From contig SBLD01000021.1 in NCBI GenBank assembly GCA_004551485.1, positions 1 to 57,777 on the forward strand: a DNA stretch of 57,777 nt, given 5' to 3'. The notes beneath the pieces were generated by a model, which searched no databases, was not told where the DNA came from, and worked only from the letters and a program-made list of their open reading frames with translations. Position 1 is the stretch's first letter. Every line of letters starts with the position of its first letter. Positions 14,375 through 22,569 of the stretch are shown piece by piece. The stretch is from Billgrantia azerbaijanica. Lineage in GTDB: Bacteria > Pseudomonadota > Gammaproteobacteria > Pseudomonadales > Halomonadaceae. Made by a program: the position numbers and the translations under genes.

Positions 14375-14863
14375 ATGTACAAATATCAGGACTCTAATAC
14401 TCGCGACATGGACGCCTTCCTAGACCCTGTGCATGACGCGGCATTTTCCAATTGCATCAAGCGCATGGCCGGGACGGTGGGAATGTCAGCGAAGAGCCTG
14501 TACCGCCGCCTCGACGAGAACGACGCCATGCCTCTGCGCTTCACCGATGCCGTGGCGATCTTCTGGGCGGTGGACGATGAGAGTCGTCAGCGCATCATCC
14601 AGCCATTTCTCGATGATATGGGCGTAGTGGCCGTGCGCGCCGCCACAGCCAGCGACGGCGCCGCTCTGATCGACCTGATCACCAACCACCAGATCAGCTT
14701 CGGCAACGTGGCTTCGACCGTGCGTGACGCCTTGGCGGATAACCGGATTGATGCGCGAGAGCGGGTCGAGATTGCCCAGGCAGTACAGGAGGAGATCGAT
14801 GCGCTGTGCAGGCTGCGCAGTGCGTTGGAGGGAATGGCCGAGCCGAAATTGGCCCGAGCCTGA
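14375..14863 (+). CDS. CII-like phage regulatory protein (CP76 family)
   Basis: 162-aa protein beginning MYKYQDSNTRDMDAFLDPVH. Its N-terminal half (NCIKRMAGTVGMSAKSLYRR, with LDEN and a PLRFTDAVAIFWA segment) matches the Phage_CP76/CII regulators: an HTH followed by helices, and a coiled-coil C-terminus for oligomerisation. In lambdoid phages CII activates the repressor and integrase promoters. The AGGAGGAGAG ribosome site is among the strongest in the window. The frame open from 14183 is a shadow of cro. Confidence 0.75.
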   Translation: MYKYQDSNTRDMDAFLDPVHDAAFSNCIKRMAGTVGMSAKSLYRRLDENDAMPLRFTDAVAIFWAVDDESRQRIIQPFLDDMGVVAVRAATASDGAALIDLITNHQISFGNVASTVRDALADNRIDARERVEIAQAVQEEIDALCRLRSALEGMAEPKLARA

Positions 14864-14869
14864 AACGAG

Positions 14870-14906
14870 GAAGCCCGCCGTATCGCTGGGGAGCGCGGCG
14901 GGCTTC
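14870..14906 (+). terminator. Hairpin between cII-like and the next gene
   Basis: An 11-bp perfect stem (GAAGCCCGCCG/CGGCGGGCTTC) with a 15-nt loop but no T tract. It may be an attenuator or Rho-assisted stop comparable in place to lambda tR1, and is also read on the minus strand. Confidence 0.45.
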
Positions 14907-14937
14907 GGATATCACCAATGTGATAGGAGAAATCCTA

Positions 14938-15165
14938 ATGCAATTCGCTAACGACCACAAGTTCACCGGCCCGGTCTTTGAATCGACCGTCGTCGCCGGC
15001 CCATGGCCCAGCTACAGCGAGTACCGCCACCTGCCCGAGCGTGACCGCTGGGCGATGTACGGCTTTGCCAAGCAGCAGCGCGAGGGCATGCAGGCGGCCG
15101 GGTTTCAGTTCTCCGAGACCTATGACCAGTTCGTCAGGCGCGTCACCGATGAGCTGGAGATCTGA
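14938..15165 (+). CDS. Hypothetical early protein (75 aa)
   Basis: MQFANDHKFTGPVFESTVVA followed by an aromatic-rich, helical half (YSEYRHLPERDRWAMYGFAK). The start follows TAGGAGA. The longer frame open from 14806 has no ribosome site and overlaps the cII-like gene. Not recognised. Confidence 0.55.
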   Translation: MQFANDHKFTGPVFESTVVAGPWPSYSEYRHLPERDRWAMYGFAKQQREGMQAAGFQFSETYDQFVRRVTDELEI

Positions 15166-15167
15166 TC

Positions 15168-16235
15168 ATGAGCAATGTCGCATACCTGCCAGGGCACGAG
15201 CCCGCTCCAGCGCGCCGGGAGGCGCCAAGGGGGCCTCAGTTGGAAGACGGATACACACAGGTGGCCAACGAGCTGCTGGAGGAGGTCATGTCGGCGCCGC
15301 TCACGCAGCGAGAGATGCGTGTGGTGCTGGCTGTCATCCGCTTAACGTATGGCTGGAACCGAAAGCAGGCGCGCGTCACCGGCGGCTTGCTGGCCAAGTT
15401 GACGGGGCTGCACGAAAGCCGCTGCACCAAGGTGCTGGCGGGCCTGATCGAGAAGCGCGTCATCCTTCGTCACGGCGGCAGTCGCTCGCCGGTATCGCTC
15501 AACAAGCATGCCGATCAGTGGTGGCTTGAGGACGAGAAACACACCCCGCCAAACCCCAAGTCGGAACGGGCCGAGTCGGCCCAAAATGAGCCGTCTCAGT
15601 CGGCCCAAAATGGGCCTGCTTCTAAAGACAGGAAAGACATACCTACCCCTGACGGGGTAGGTAATGTGCAATCGCACCGCGCTGCCTTCGAGATTTTCTA
15701 CAACGCCGGGCTGCCGAAGAAGAACCGCAAGAAGGCGGAATCGGCCTTCAAGACCCAGGCCCGCAAGCACGGCGATCCGACCGCCTTCGCCCAGAAGCTG
15801 GCCGACAACATCGCGTCGCGACTGGGCACTGGCGAACTCGGGTTCGATGCCATGCACCCGACGACCTACCTGAACCAGCAGCGCTGGGAGGACGATCTGC
15901 CCGAGCGCTGCCCGCATGCCGCCATCCTGACCGCCTGGAACGAGGAGCTGCCGGCGCACATCGAGAAACTCAGCGCCGAGGACTGGACGCCCGACAGCCG
16001 TGGATTCCAGGCCCTGGCCTCTGCCTGGCACAACTTCAAGACCAAGCCGCGAGCCAGCACCGGAAAACCGGTGTTCACCGACGACCCGGGCGGGATCGAG
16101 TTCTACCGCGAGGTGTTCCGCCGCCTGGCCCGGGTGACCCGCGTGCAGAGCGAGGACGCAGCGCGTTGGTGCCGGCTCTCCTGGGCGGTTCAGCAGCAGA
16201 TCACGGTGCAGATTTTCAAGGGGGAAATGGCATGA
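15168..16235 (+). CDS. Replication initiator, phage O-like N-terminal domain
   Basis: 355-aa protein. Residues about 24-115 form the phage replication protein O N-terminal winged helix (GYTQVANELLEEVMSAPLTQ, REMRVVLAVIRLTYGWNRK). It is followed by a polar linker (EPSQSAQNGPASKDRKDIPT) and a C-terminal domain. O proteins bind origin iterons and recruit the helicase; the DnaB gene follows with an ATGA overlap. No clear iterons are seen inside the gene, so the origin is not placed. Confidence 0.8.
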   Translation: MSNVAYLPGHEPAPARREAPRGPQLEDGYTQVANELLEEVMSAPLTQREMRVVLAVIRLTYGWNRKQARVTGGLLAKLTGLHESRCTKVLAGLIEKRVILRHGGSRSPVSLNKHADQWWLEDEKHTPPNPKSERAESAQNEPSQSAQNGPASKDRKDIPTPDGVGNVQSHRAAFEIFYNAGLPKKNRKKAESAFKTQARKHGDPTAFAQKLADNIASRLGTGELGFDAMHPTTYLNQQRWEDDLPERCPHAAILTAWNEELPAHIEKLSAEDWTPDSRGFQALASAWHNFKTKPRASTGKPVFTDDPGGIEFYREVFRRLARVTRVQSEDAARWCRLSWAVQQQITVQIFKGEMA

Positions 16236-17605
16236 TTTTCAGCGAGGAAGCGGAAGCCAGCGTGATCGGTGCTTGCCTGCTTGACCCGGCGCAATTCGAC
16301 GCCGTGGCCGATGTGGTGGCGGTTGAGGATTTTTATTTTGCCCACCACCGCGCCATGTGGTCGGCGATGCAGCAGCTGGCCCTAGAGAACAGCATTGACG
16401 CCGTGTCGCTCCACGAGCGCATCTACGATCACGCGGAGCACTACGGCGGCCTGGCCGGGCTGACCGAGCTGGCTCTCAACGTGCCGGCGGCGAGCAACGC
16501 CCGCCACTACGCCGAGTCAGTCCACGACAAGGCGCTGCGCCGTCGCCTGCGGATCTCGCTGGACGAGGTGAGCGAGCAGGTGAGCCAGCCTGGCAGCCCG
16601 CTCGTCGAGATGATCGACAAGGCGCAGGCCAAGCTGGCCGGCGTGGTGGGCCATCGCGCCGACAAGGTGACGCCGGTCCAGGGCTGGCTGTCTAGCTGGG
16701 TCGATGAACTCGATGACCGCTACAACGGCCGCATCGACCCGATGGGGCTGCTGTTCAACATCCCCGAGCTGGACGCCAAGACCAGCGGCATGCACCCCGA
16801 GGACCTGGTTATCGTCGGCGGCGAATCGGGCATGGGCAAGACCGTGGTGGCCGCGCACATCCTGGACAGTGTGTGCCTTCGCCAGCGCCTCCCGGCGGTG
16901 ATGTTCCAGCTGGAGATGCGCAAGGAGCAGGTTTTCAACCGCGTCATGGGCTCGCATACCGGCGTGAAACTCGATGCCCTCAAGAACCCGCGCCAGTGCA
17001 TGAGCGACGAGGGATGGAACCAAGTGACCGCCGGGATCGCCGCCGCCAGGGAGGCAGGACTGGTGATCGATGACCGCCCCGGCCTGACCCCGACGCAGAT
17101 GCGCGCCGCGGCCAAGCGCTGGAAGGAGTACTACGGCAAGTTGGGCTGCGTGATCATCGACCACGCCGGCATCGTCCAGCCCGACGACAAGACCGTGCCT
17201 CGTGAGCAGCAGGTGTCCGAGGTCTCTAAGGCGTCGAAGATCCTCGCCAAGGAACTGGGCTGCCCGGTGATCCTGCTGGCCCAGATCAACCGCGAGAACA
17301 CCAAGCGCGGCGACAAGCGCCCGGTGATGTCGGACCTGCGTGAGTCGGCCTCGCTGGAGCATAACGCCGACCTGATCCTGTTCATCTACCGCGAAGCCAA
17401 GCACAACCCTGGCTGCGAGCACCCCGGCATCGCCGAGCTGATCGTGGCCAAGCAGCGCGACGGCGAGGTGGGCACGGTGAACGTGGTGTGCGACCTCAGC
17501 CGCTCCCGGCTACTGCCGGCTACTGCCGAGAACATCGCCAACTATCACCGCGAGTTCCCGCGGCAGCCGGCGGCCGCCTTCGAAACCGACAAGTTCGCTG
17601 TTTAG
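16232..17605 (+). CDS. dnaB: Replicative DnaB-like helicase
   Basis: 457-aa hexameric 5'-3' helicase. The N-terminal DnaB domain opens SEEAEASVIGACLLDP; Walker A is GGESGMGKT (about 195-203); Walker B/H2 is LGCVIIDHAGIV; the downstream ILLAQINRENTKRGDKRP and LRESASLEHNADLILF motifs are characteristic. It supplies its own helicase rather than a lambda-P-type loader. ATGA overlap with the initiator gene. The longer frame from 16166 is rejected. Confidence 0.92.
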   Translation: MIFSEEAEASVIGACLLDPAQFDAVADVVAVEDFYFAHHRAMWSAMQQLALENSIDAVSLHERIYDHAEHYGGLAGLTELALNVPAASNARHYAESVHDKALRRRLRISLDEVSEQVSQPGSPLVEMIDKAQAKLAGVVGHRADKVTPVQGWLSSWVDELDDRYNGRIDPMGLLFNIPELDAKTSGMHPEDLVIVGGESGMGKTVVAAHILDSVCLRQRLPAVMFQLEMRKEQVFNRVMGSHTGVKLDALKNPRQCMSDEGWNQVTAGIAAAREAGLVIDDRPGLTPTQMRAAAKRWKEYYGKLGCVIIDHAGIVQPDDKTVPREQQVSEVSKASKILAKELGCPVILLAQINRENTKRGDKRPVMSDLRESASLEHNADLILFIYREAKHNPGCEHPGIAELIVAKQRDGEVGTVNVVCDLSRSRLLPATAENIANYHREFPRQPAAAFETDKFAV

Positions 17606-17616
17606 GAGCCGTGACC

Positions 17617-17820
17617 ATGAAACCACTCACCTACTCCGAGCGCGCCACCCTGCGCCGACACCACGGCCTGGAAGTGCTCTGCGAGCGCCAGGACGGCACC
17701 GCCACCTGCCTCGACCGCGACGGCAACCGCGTGCGCTATGCCACCGAGCGCCTGCGCTACATCGCCAATCCATCCTGGCAGCAGCGGCTGCGCAGTTGGC
17801 TGGCGGAGGTGGGCGCATGA
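17617..17820 (+). CDS. Small hypothetical protein (67 aa)
   Basis: MKPLTYSERATLRRHHGLEV, with a short sheet (GTATCLDRDGNRVRYA) and a Trp-rich helix. TTTAGGAG precedes the start and the stop overlaps the methyltransferase ATG (ATGA). Not recognised. Confidence 0.55.
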   Translation: MKPLTYSERATLRRHHGLEVLCERQDGTATCLDRDGNRVRYATERLRYIANPSWQQRLRSWLAEVGA

Positions 17821-19058
17821 GGTACGGCAGCGTTTGCAGCGGTATCGAGGCCGCGTCCGCCGCATGGGGTCCGCTGGGTTGGCAGCCCGCGTGGTTCTCG
17901 GAGATCGAGCCGTTCCCGTCGGCCGTTCTCGCCCACCACTGGCCGCACGTGCCAAACCTGGGCGACATGACAAAGCTTGCCCGGCGGGTATTGCTCGGTG
18001 AAGTGTTCGCCCCTGATGTTTTCGTAGGCGGCACCCCATGCCAAGCATTCAGCGTGGCGGGAATGAGAGAGGGGCTGTCCGATGAACGCGGCCAGCTGAC
18101 CATGAAATACGTGGAGCTTGCTGATGCAATCGACCTTGTTCGATCTCGAGCCGGAGACCCAGAAGCCGTCATCGTCTGGGAAAACGTCCCAGGCGCCCTC
18201 TCCGACAAGTCCAACGCCTTCGGATGCTTTCTTGGCGCACTCGCTGGGGAGGATCGTGAACTGCAGCCTTCAGGGAAGCGCTGGACGAACGCTGGTTGTG
18301 TGTATGGACCCCAAAGAGCAATCGCGTGGCGGGTTCTTGACGCCCAATATTTCGGAGTGGCCCAACGACGCCGCCGTGTGTTCGTTGTCGCAGGTGCTCG
18401 AGCGGGGTTCGATCCCGCCGCGGTACTTTTTGAGTCCGAAGGCGTGCGCCGGGATACTCCGCCGCGCAGAGAAGCGCGGGAAGACACTGCCGCCGATGCT
18501 GCGCCAGGCGTTGATGTCCGCAACGGAACGATCACCGGAGAGGTAGCCCATACCATCCAGGCAGGTCAGCATGCACCAGATCCTGGTGGCACGCCTCATG
18601 CCATCGCCGTTACTGGCGACATCACCCACGCCCTCAACACGGCCAACAATGGCAAGGGGTGCAGCGAGGTGCGCCAAGTCGGTGGCGATGGACAGGTCAC
18701 CGGCGCCATCGCGGCCTCTCCCGGCGTCCAGCAGCAGCACTACGTGGCGCAGGCTGTCGGGTTCAACGCCCGCCAGGATACCGACCACTGGAATGAGCGT
18801 ACAGGTCCGCTCGATACGGACGGCAGCACCCAGGCTGTCCATCAGGGCCTCGCCGTCCGCCGCCTCACGCCGCTGGAGTGCGAGCGACTGCAGGGATTTC
18901 CCGACAACTGGACGAGCGTTCCCTACCGCGGCAAGCCTGCCGCCGACAGTCCGCGCTACAAGGCGATCGGCAACAGCATGGCCGTGCCCGTGATGGTCTG
19001 GCTGGGCGAGCGAATTGCCGCCGTGGATGCCGTCAAGTCTGCTGAGGAGGACACCTAA
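17817..19058 (+). CDS. dcm: DNA (cytosine-5) methyltransferase
   Basis: 413-aa C5 methyltransferase. Motif I is GSVCSGIEAASAAW, motif IV GGTPCQAFS (Cys75 nucleophile), motif VI VWENVPGAL, motif VIII QYFGVAQRRRRVFVVA, and motifs IX-X LTPLECERLQGFPDNW and YKAIGNSMAVPVM. It would methylate phage DNA against host restriction. Between motif VIII and IX lies an unusual Asp/Thr/Gly-rich target-recognition region (about 200-340), under part of which a second reading frame is open. ATGA overlap with the previous gene; TAATG with the next. Confidence 0.92.
   Translation: MRYGSVCSGIEAASAAWGPLGWQPAWFSEIEPFPSAVLAHHWPHVPNLGDMTKLARRVLLGEVFAPDVFVGGTPCQAFSVAGMREGLSDERGQLTMKYVELADAIDLVRSRAGDPEAVIVWENVPGALSDKSNAFGCFLGALAGEDRELQPSGKRWTNAGCVYGPQRAIAWRVLDAQYFGVAQRRRRVFVVAGARAGFDPAAVLFESEGVRRDTPPRREAREDTAADAAPGVDVRNGTITGEVAHTIQAGQHAPDPGGTPHAIAVTGDITHALNTANNGKGCSEVRQVGGDGQVTGAIAASPGVQQQHYVAQAVGFNARQDTDHWNERTGPLDTDGSTQAVHQGLAVRRLTPLECERLQGFPDNWTSVPYRGKPAADSPRYKAIGNSMAVPVMVWLGERIAAVDAVKSAEEDT
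18124..18546 (+). CDS. ORF overlapping the C5 methyltransferase in another frame (140 aa)
   Basis: Opens MQSTLFDLEPETQKPSSSGK and ends with SPKACAGILRRAEKRGKTLP, PMLRQALMSATERSPER. This ending is familiar to me from phage methyltransferase-associated proteins, so the frame may encode a real protein rather than a shadow. TGGAG lies about 7 bases before the ATG. The whole ORF is inside dcm, so both proteins would be read from the same DNA. Whether it is translated is not shown by sequence. Confidence 0.45.
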   Translation: MQSTLFDLEPETQKPSSSGKTSQAPSPTSPTPSDAFLAHSLGRIVNCSLQGSAGRTLVVCMDPKEQSRGGFLTPNISEWPNDAAVCSLSQVLERGSIPPRYFLSPKACAGILRRAEKRGKTLPPMLRQALMSATERSPER

Positions 19059-19486
19059 TGCCTAAGCCCGTCAACACGCAGCGCCCCACCTGGACCCGCG
19101 CCGAAACCGACGCACTGGAGATGCTCTACCTCGCCGGCTGGAGCTGGGCCGCCATCGCTGTGCACGTCTCCGCCATCCACGGCAACCCGCGCACCGTGCG
19201 TGCCTGCCGCTGCCGCGGCCAGGCGCTGTCGCTGACCTGCGGGGTGAGCCCCGGCCGCTCGCGCCACGCCGACCTGATCGGTGATCTCGAGGATCTGGTG
19301 GTGCTGGGCTACTCGACCCGACAGATGGCCGCTGAGCTGGGCACGAGTCAGCGCTGGGTGACCAAGGCCATTGCCAAGCACCTGTCGCCGTCGCTGCGCG
19401 CCGCCTGGCGCCAACGGGAGGGCGAACGCCGCAGTATCGGGCACAAGCGGGCTTGGACGCTGCGCAAGCGGAGGGCTGCCGCATGA
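19058..19486 (+). CDS. Tandem HTH-like protein (142 aa)
   Basis: Two helix-turn-helix-like units: WTRAETDALEMLYLAGWSWA (with a Myb/SANT-like Trp pattern) and a second at about residues 78-110 (LGYSTRQMAAELGTSQRWVT), followed by a basic tail (RRSIGHKRAWTLRKRRAAA). Probably DNA binding in the nin-like region. TAATG and ATGA overlaps with its neighbours. Confidence 0.6.
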   Translation: MPKPVNTQRPTWTRAETDALEMLYLAGWSWAAIAVHVSAIHGNPRTVRACRCRGQALSLTCGVSPGRSRHADLIGDLEDLVVLGYSTRQMAAELGTSQRWVTKAIAKHLSPSLRAAWRQREGERRSIGHKRAWTLRKRRAAA

Positions 19487-19728
19487 TCAAGCGCCGCACC
19501 ATTGCCGAACTGGCGTGCACGCGTCGCGACAGCATCACCGCCGATGCCGAGAACGCCGTGCGCATGGCGATTCGCAAGGCCGAGGCCAGCGGGCGCCGCT
19601 ACGGCATCTTCGCCCACGGCCATGGCCTGTTCCGCGTTCGGCGCGTCTACGGCAACCCGCGCCGGGCGCTCGAGATCGTCACGCCGAGCTGGGATTACCA
19701 CAAGGACTACAGGGAGATGGAGGCATGA
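19483..19728 (+). CDS. Hypothetical protein (81 aa)
   Basis: Basic protein beginning MIKRRTIAELACTRRDSITA; middle AIRKAEASGRRYGIFAHGHG suggests a small alpha/beta fold. ATGA overlaps at both ends. Not recognised. Confidence 0.55.
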   Translation: MIKRRTIAELACTRRDSITADAENAVRMAIRKAEASGRRYGIFAHGHGLFRVRRVYGNPRRALEIVTPSWDYHKDYREMEA

Positions 19729-20180
19729 GCAAGGAGCTGACCTACCACATCGAGGGTCTGGGCGACCTGCGGGCCAAGATGACTACCGTCTGGGAGATGG
19801 TGTGCAAGGACATCAAGGCCGGCGCCGTGGAGGTGGTGCTGCGCAGGCCGAGCGATAAGCGAAGCCTGAGCCAGAACCGCAAGCTCTGGCCGATGTTGTC
19901 CGACGTCGCACAGCAGCAGCAACTCGTCATCGACGGCGAGCCGCAGTGGGCCGAGCCCGAGGACTGGAAGGACGTGTTCACCAACGCGCTGCGCAAGCAC
20001 CAGCGCATTGCCAAAGGCATCGACGGCGGCATCGTGATGCTGGGCATGCGGACCAGCCGGATGCGCAAGCAGGAGTTCAGCGACCTGATTGAGCTGATCT
20101 ACGCCTATGGGGCCGGGAACGGCATCCAGTGGAGTGAAAAGGCCCTGGCGGCCTATGAGCAGATGAGGGAGGCGGCATGA
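19725..20180 (+). CDS. ninB: NinB-like recombination protein
   Basis: 151-aa protein with the NinB core (KRSLSQNRKLWPMLSDVAQQ, then PEDWKDVFTNALRKHQRIA and GMRTSRMRKQEFSDLIELIY). NinB (lambda Orf) binds single-stranded DNA and helps load RecA/annealing proteins in phage recombination. Position in the nin region agrees. The start at 19725 gives the ATGA overlap; the longer frame from 19371 is rejected. Confidence 0.88.
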   Translation: MSKELTYHIEGLGDLRAKMTTVWEMVCKDIKAGAVEVVLRRPSDKRSLSQNRKLWPMLSDVAQQQQLVIDGEPQWAEPEDWKDVFTNALRKHQRIAKGIDGGIVMLGMRTSRMRKQEFSDLIELIYAYGAGNGIQWSEKALAAYEQMREAA

Positions 20181-21052
20181 GCAGGCTGTTCATCAGCTTC
20201 AGCGGCGGCGAAACCAGCGCCTTCATGGCGCAGTGGCTGCTCGCCAACCGCGCCGACCGTTACGACGAGATCGTCTGCTTGTTCGCCAATACCGGGCAGG
20301 AGAACGAGGCTACGCTGCGCTTCGTCCAGCAGTGCGACGACGGGTATGGGCTAGGCGTGACATGGGTCGAGGCTGTCGTCAACGATCGCGGCCAGGCATG
20401 CGGCCATCGCGTCGTCAGCCATGGCACGGCAAGCCGCCAGGGCGAGCCTTTCGAGTCGGTCGTCGAGAAGTACGGTATCCCGAACCAGGCCTACCCGCAC
20501 TGCACTCGCGAGCTGAAGCTCAACCCGATGATTTCCTACCTGCGCTCGATTGGCTGGGAGTCCGGCAGCTATGACTCGGCTATCGGCATCCGCGCCGACG
20601 AGATCGACCGCATCGCCGGCAATGCCCGCGAGAAGCGCCTGATTTACCCACTCATCAGCGACATAGAGATGACCAAGCCCCGGGTCAACGCGTGGTGGCA
20701 GCAGCAGCCCTTCCGGCTCCAGCTAAAGGGATACGAAGGCAACTGCAAGTGGTGCTGGAAAAAGAGCTTTCGCAAGCACCTGACCCTGATGACCGAGCAC
20801 CCCGAGTGGTACGACTTCCCTGAGCGAATGGAGCGCGAGCACGGCCTGTCGGGCCACAACGTCGACGGCACCCCCCGCGTGTTTTTCCGCCAGGGAATGA
20901 GCACGCAAGAGCTGCGCGAAATCGCGGCGGGCGGGGGGTTCACGCCGGCCGGCGACGACGCTCAGGTCTACGAGGACCAGCTGTCGCTCGACCTTGACGC
21001 CAGCAATGGATGCTCAGAGTCCTGCGAGATCAGCTTCGAGGAGGTCGCATGA
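20177..21052 (+). CDS. PAPS-reductase-family protein (PP-loop ATPase fold)
   Basis: 291-aa protein. An N-terminal PP-loop SFSGGETSA (about 7-15), a central ARELK-like element (HCTRELKLNPM), GIRADEIDRIA, and GNCKWCWKKSFRKH with paired Cys match phage phosphoadenosine-phosphosulfate-reductase-like proteins. These activate a substrate by adenylation, and relatives include DndC of DNA phosphorothioation. No other sulphur-metabolism or dnd gene is in the window, so a role in DNA or RNA modification is speculative. ATGA overlaps. Confidence 0.8.
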   Translation: MSRLFISFSGGETSAFMAQWLLANRADRYDEIVCLFANTGQENEATLRFVQQCDDGYGLGVTWVEAVVNDRGQACGHRVVSHGTASRQGEPFESVVEKYGIPNQAYPHCTRELKLNPMISYLRSIGWESGSYDSAIGIRADEIDRIAGNAREKRLIYPLISDIEMTKPRVNAWWQQQPFRLQLKGYEGNCKWCWKKSFRKHLTLMTEHPEWYDFPERMEREHGLSGHNVDGTPRVFFRQGMSTQELREIAAGGGFTPAGDDAQVYEDQLSLDLDASNGCSESCEISFEEVA

Positions 21053-21495
21053 AGCGCACCGGCGAACTCAAGCGCAAGACCCGCCTCCAGACTCGCGCCC
21101 CACTTCGCGACAAATCCAATGCGCAGCGCAATGCGCAGAAAGGCCGCCGCAAGGTGCAGAAAGCGACCGACTGCCGCTGGCGCTCGCCGGCCTACCTCGC
21201 CTTCGTGCGGACCCTGCCCTGCTGCCTGTGCAACCAATACGGCGTAGACCCGCACCACGTCATCGGCCTGCGCTGGGGTCTATCCGGCTGGGGGCTCACT
21301 GCGCCTGACAGCTACGCAATGCCGTTGTGCCGCACTTGCCATCGCAAGACGCATCACGAGCCGGCATTGCAGCAGATGCAGCCCGAGTGGCTGATTGACA
21401 CCATCAACCGCGGCCTCGACGCATTCACCGACGAGCCTATCGTCGGCGAACTGTGCGCGGCGCTGGAGTTCATTGCAGAGAGGGAGGGGGAGTGA
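21049..21495 (+). CDS. HNH-type nuclease, Ref/DUF968-like
   Basis: 148-aa protein with a very basic N-terminus (MKRTGELKRKTRLQTR) and a zinc/HNH region: LPCCLCNQYG, DPHHVIGLRWG, AMPLCRTCHRKTHHEP. This arrangement resembles phage P1 Ref and DUF968 nucleases, which cut DNA during recombination. The nin-region position fits. The start at 21049 overlaps the previous stop (ATGA). Confidence 0.72.
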   Translation: MKRTGELKRKTRLQTRAPLRDKSNAQRNAQKGRRKVQKATDCRWRSPAYLAFVRTLPCCLCNQYGVDPHHVIGLRWGLSGWGLTAPDSYAMPLCRTCHRKTHHEPALQQMQPEWLIDTINRGLDAFTDEPIVGELCAALEFIAEREGE

Positions 21496-22037
21496 TGACT
21501 AGGGACGAACTGCTGACCAAGCTGGCGATGGAGCTGGCGGAGTGGCCTGGCGGGGCCGACAGGAAGTGGCCGCACTATGTTGCCCAAGGGTGGCAAGAAT
21601 CAGTGGGGATGCTGAAGAAGGCAGGCGAAGGTCCGATAACACAAACAGATTGGCTCCAGCGCCGCACCGAACTCAACCCCACCACCAGCAGCAACACGCA
21701 CAGCCAGGCCGTCGAGGTGGCTCGTGAGACGGGCACGAATCGAGCTGTCAAGGAATCCTTGACGACTGCCGCCGAAATCCTCCGCGCCGGCCTGGGCCAC
21801 ATGGAAGCCCGGGCTGCCACCTACGACAAGCCGCAGGGCGAGCGTTCCATGCTCGCCACCGTGCGCGCCTTCGCCTGCACCACCGGGATCGAGCTGACCG
21901 AAGAGCAGGGCTGGCACTTCATGGTGCTGCTCAAGCTGGTGCGCAGCCAGCAGGGTGGGTTGCGCATGGACTCATACGAGGACGGGGCGGCGTACTGCGG
22001 GCTGATGAGCGAGGCGGCGGCAAAGGAGCGCAGCTGA
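21495..22037 (+). CDS. Phage protein with DUF6378-like C-terminus (180 aa)
   Basis: The C-terminal 90 residues (AAEILRAGLGHMEARAATYD, then QGERSMLATVRAFA and LVRSQQGGLRMDSYEDGAAY) look like the phage DUF6378 family, possibly MazG-like in fold. The N-terminus is a short helical extension. TGATG overlap with the HNH gene. Function not established; nucleotide metabolism is a guess. Confidence 0.6.
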   Translation: MTRDELLTKLAMELAEWPGGADRKWPHYVAQGWQESVGMLKKAGEGPITQTDWLQRRTELNPTTSSNTHSQAVEVARETGTNRAVKESLTTAAEILRAGLGHMEARAATYDKPQGERSMLATVRAFACTTGIELTEEQGWHFMVLLKLVRSQQGGLRMDSYEDGAAYCGLMSEAAAKERS

Positions 22038-22432
22038 TGGGCAAAACCAGCCGCACCAAGGGAGCGGCCGGCGAAAGAGAGCTTGCCGCCCTGCTCAACG
22101 AGCGCTTGGACCTCACCCTCTCCCGTCGCCTCGCCCAGTATCAGCGCGGAGGCCATGACCTGGACGGCTGGGACGGTGTGCATATCGAGGTGAAACGCTA
22201 CGCCACGGCCACGCAAGGGCAGGTAGCCGGCTGGTGGCAGCAGGCGTTAGAGCAATGCGCCGGGGGTGAAACTCCGGTGCTGGCCTACCGCGCCAATCAG
22301 CAGCAATGGCGCTTCGTCATCCGCCCCTGCGATTGGGGCGGCCCGGTTGGCGAGCCGGCGGAGGTCGGCGTCGATGGGTTCGTGGCGTGGGTGCGCAACG
22401 GGCGGCAACTGCAACTGGAGGTGACGGCGTGA
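22037..22432 (+). CDS. PD-(D/E)XK endonuclease / Holliday-junction-resolvase-like
   Basis: 131-aa protein. KGAAGERELAALL at the N-terminus and the HDLDGWDGVHIEVKRYA motif (Asp ... Glu-Val-Lys) form the PD-(D/E)XK catalytic centre as in Hjc-type resolvases. It would cleave branched DNA before packaging, the role of RusA/Rap in other phages. TGATG overlap at the start. Confidence 0.75.
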   Translation: MGKTSRTKGAAGERELAALLNERLDLTLSRRLAQYQRGGHDLDGWDGVHIEVKRYATATQGQVAGWWQQALEQCAGGETPVLAYRANQQQWRFVIRPCDWGGPVGEPAEVGVDGFVAWVRNGRQLQLEVTA

Positions 22433-22569
22433 CGACACTGCTAATGGCATGCGTCGCGAGCGCACTGGTGATGCATTGGCTCGACAGGCTTCGGGGCTAT
22501 TCCATGACCGACAAGACACCCGACACGCCACCCGGCCAGCGCTATCACAACGACCCGAGGAGAAGGTGA
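22429..22569 (+). CDS. Small membrane-anchored protein (46 aa)
   Basis: GTG start overlapping the upstream stop (GTGA). A single hydrophobic N-terminal helix (MTTLLMACVASALVMHWLDR) precedes a polar tail. The stop overlaps the next ATG (TGATG). Function unknown. Confidence 0.5.
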   Translation: MTTLLMACVASALVMHWLDRLRGYSMTDKTPDTPPGQRYHNDPRRR

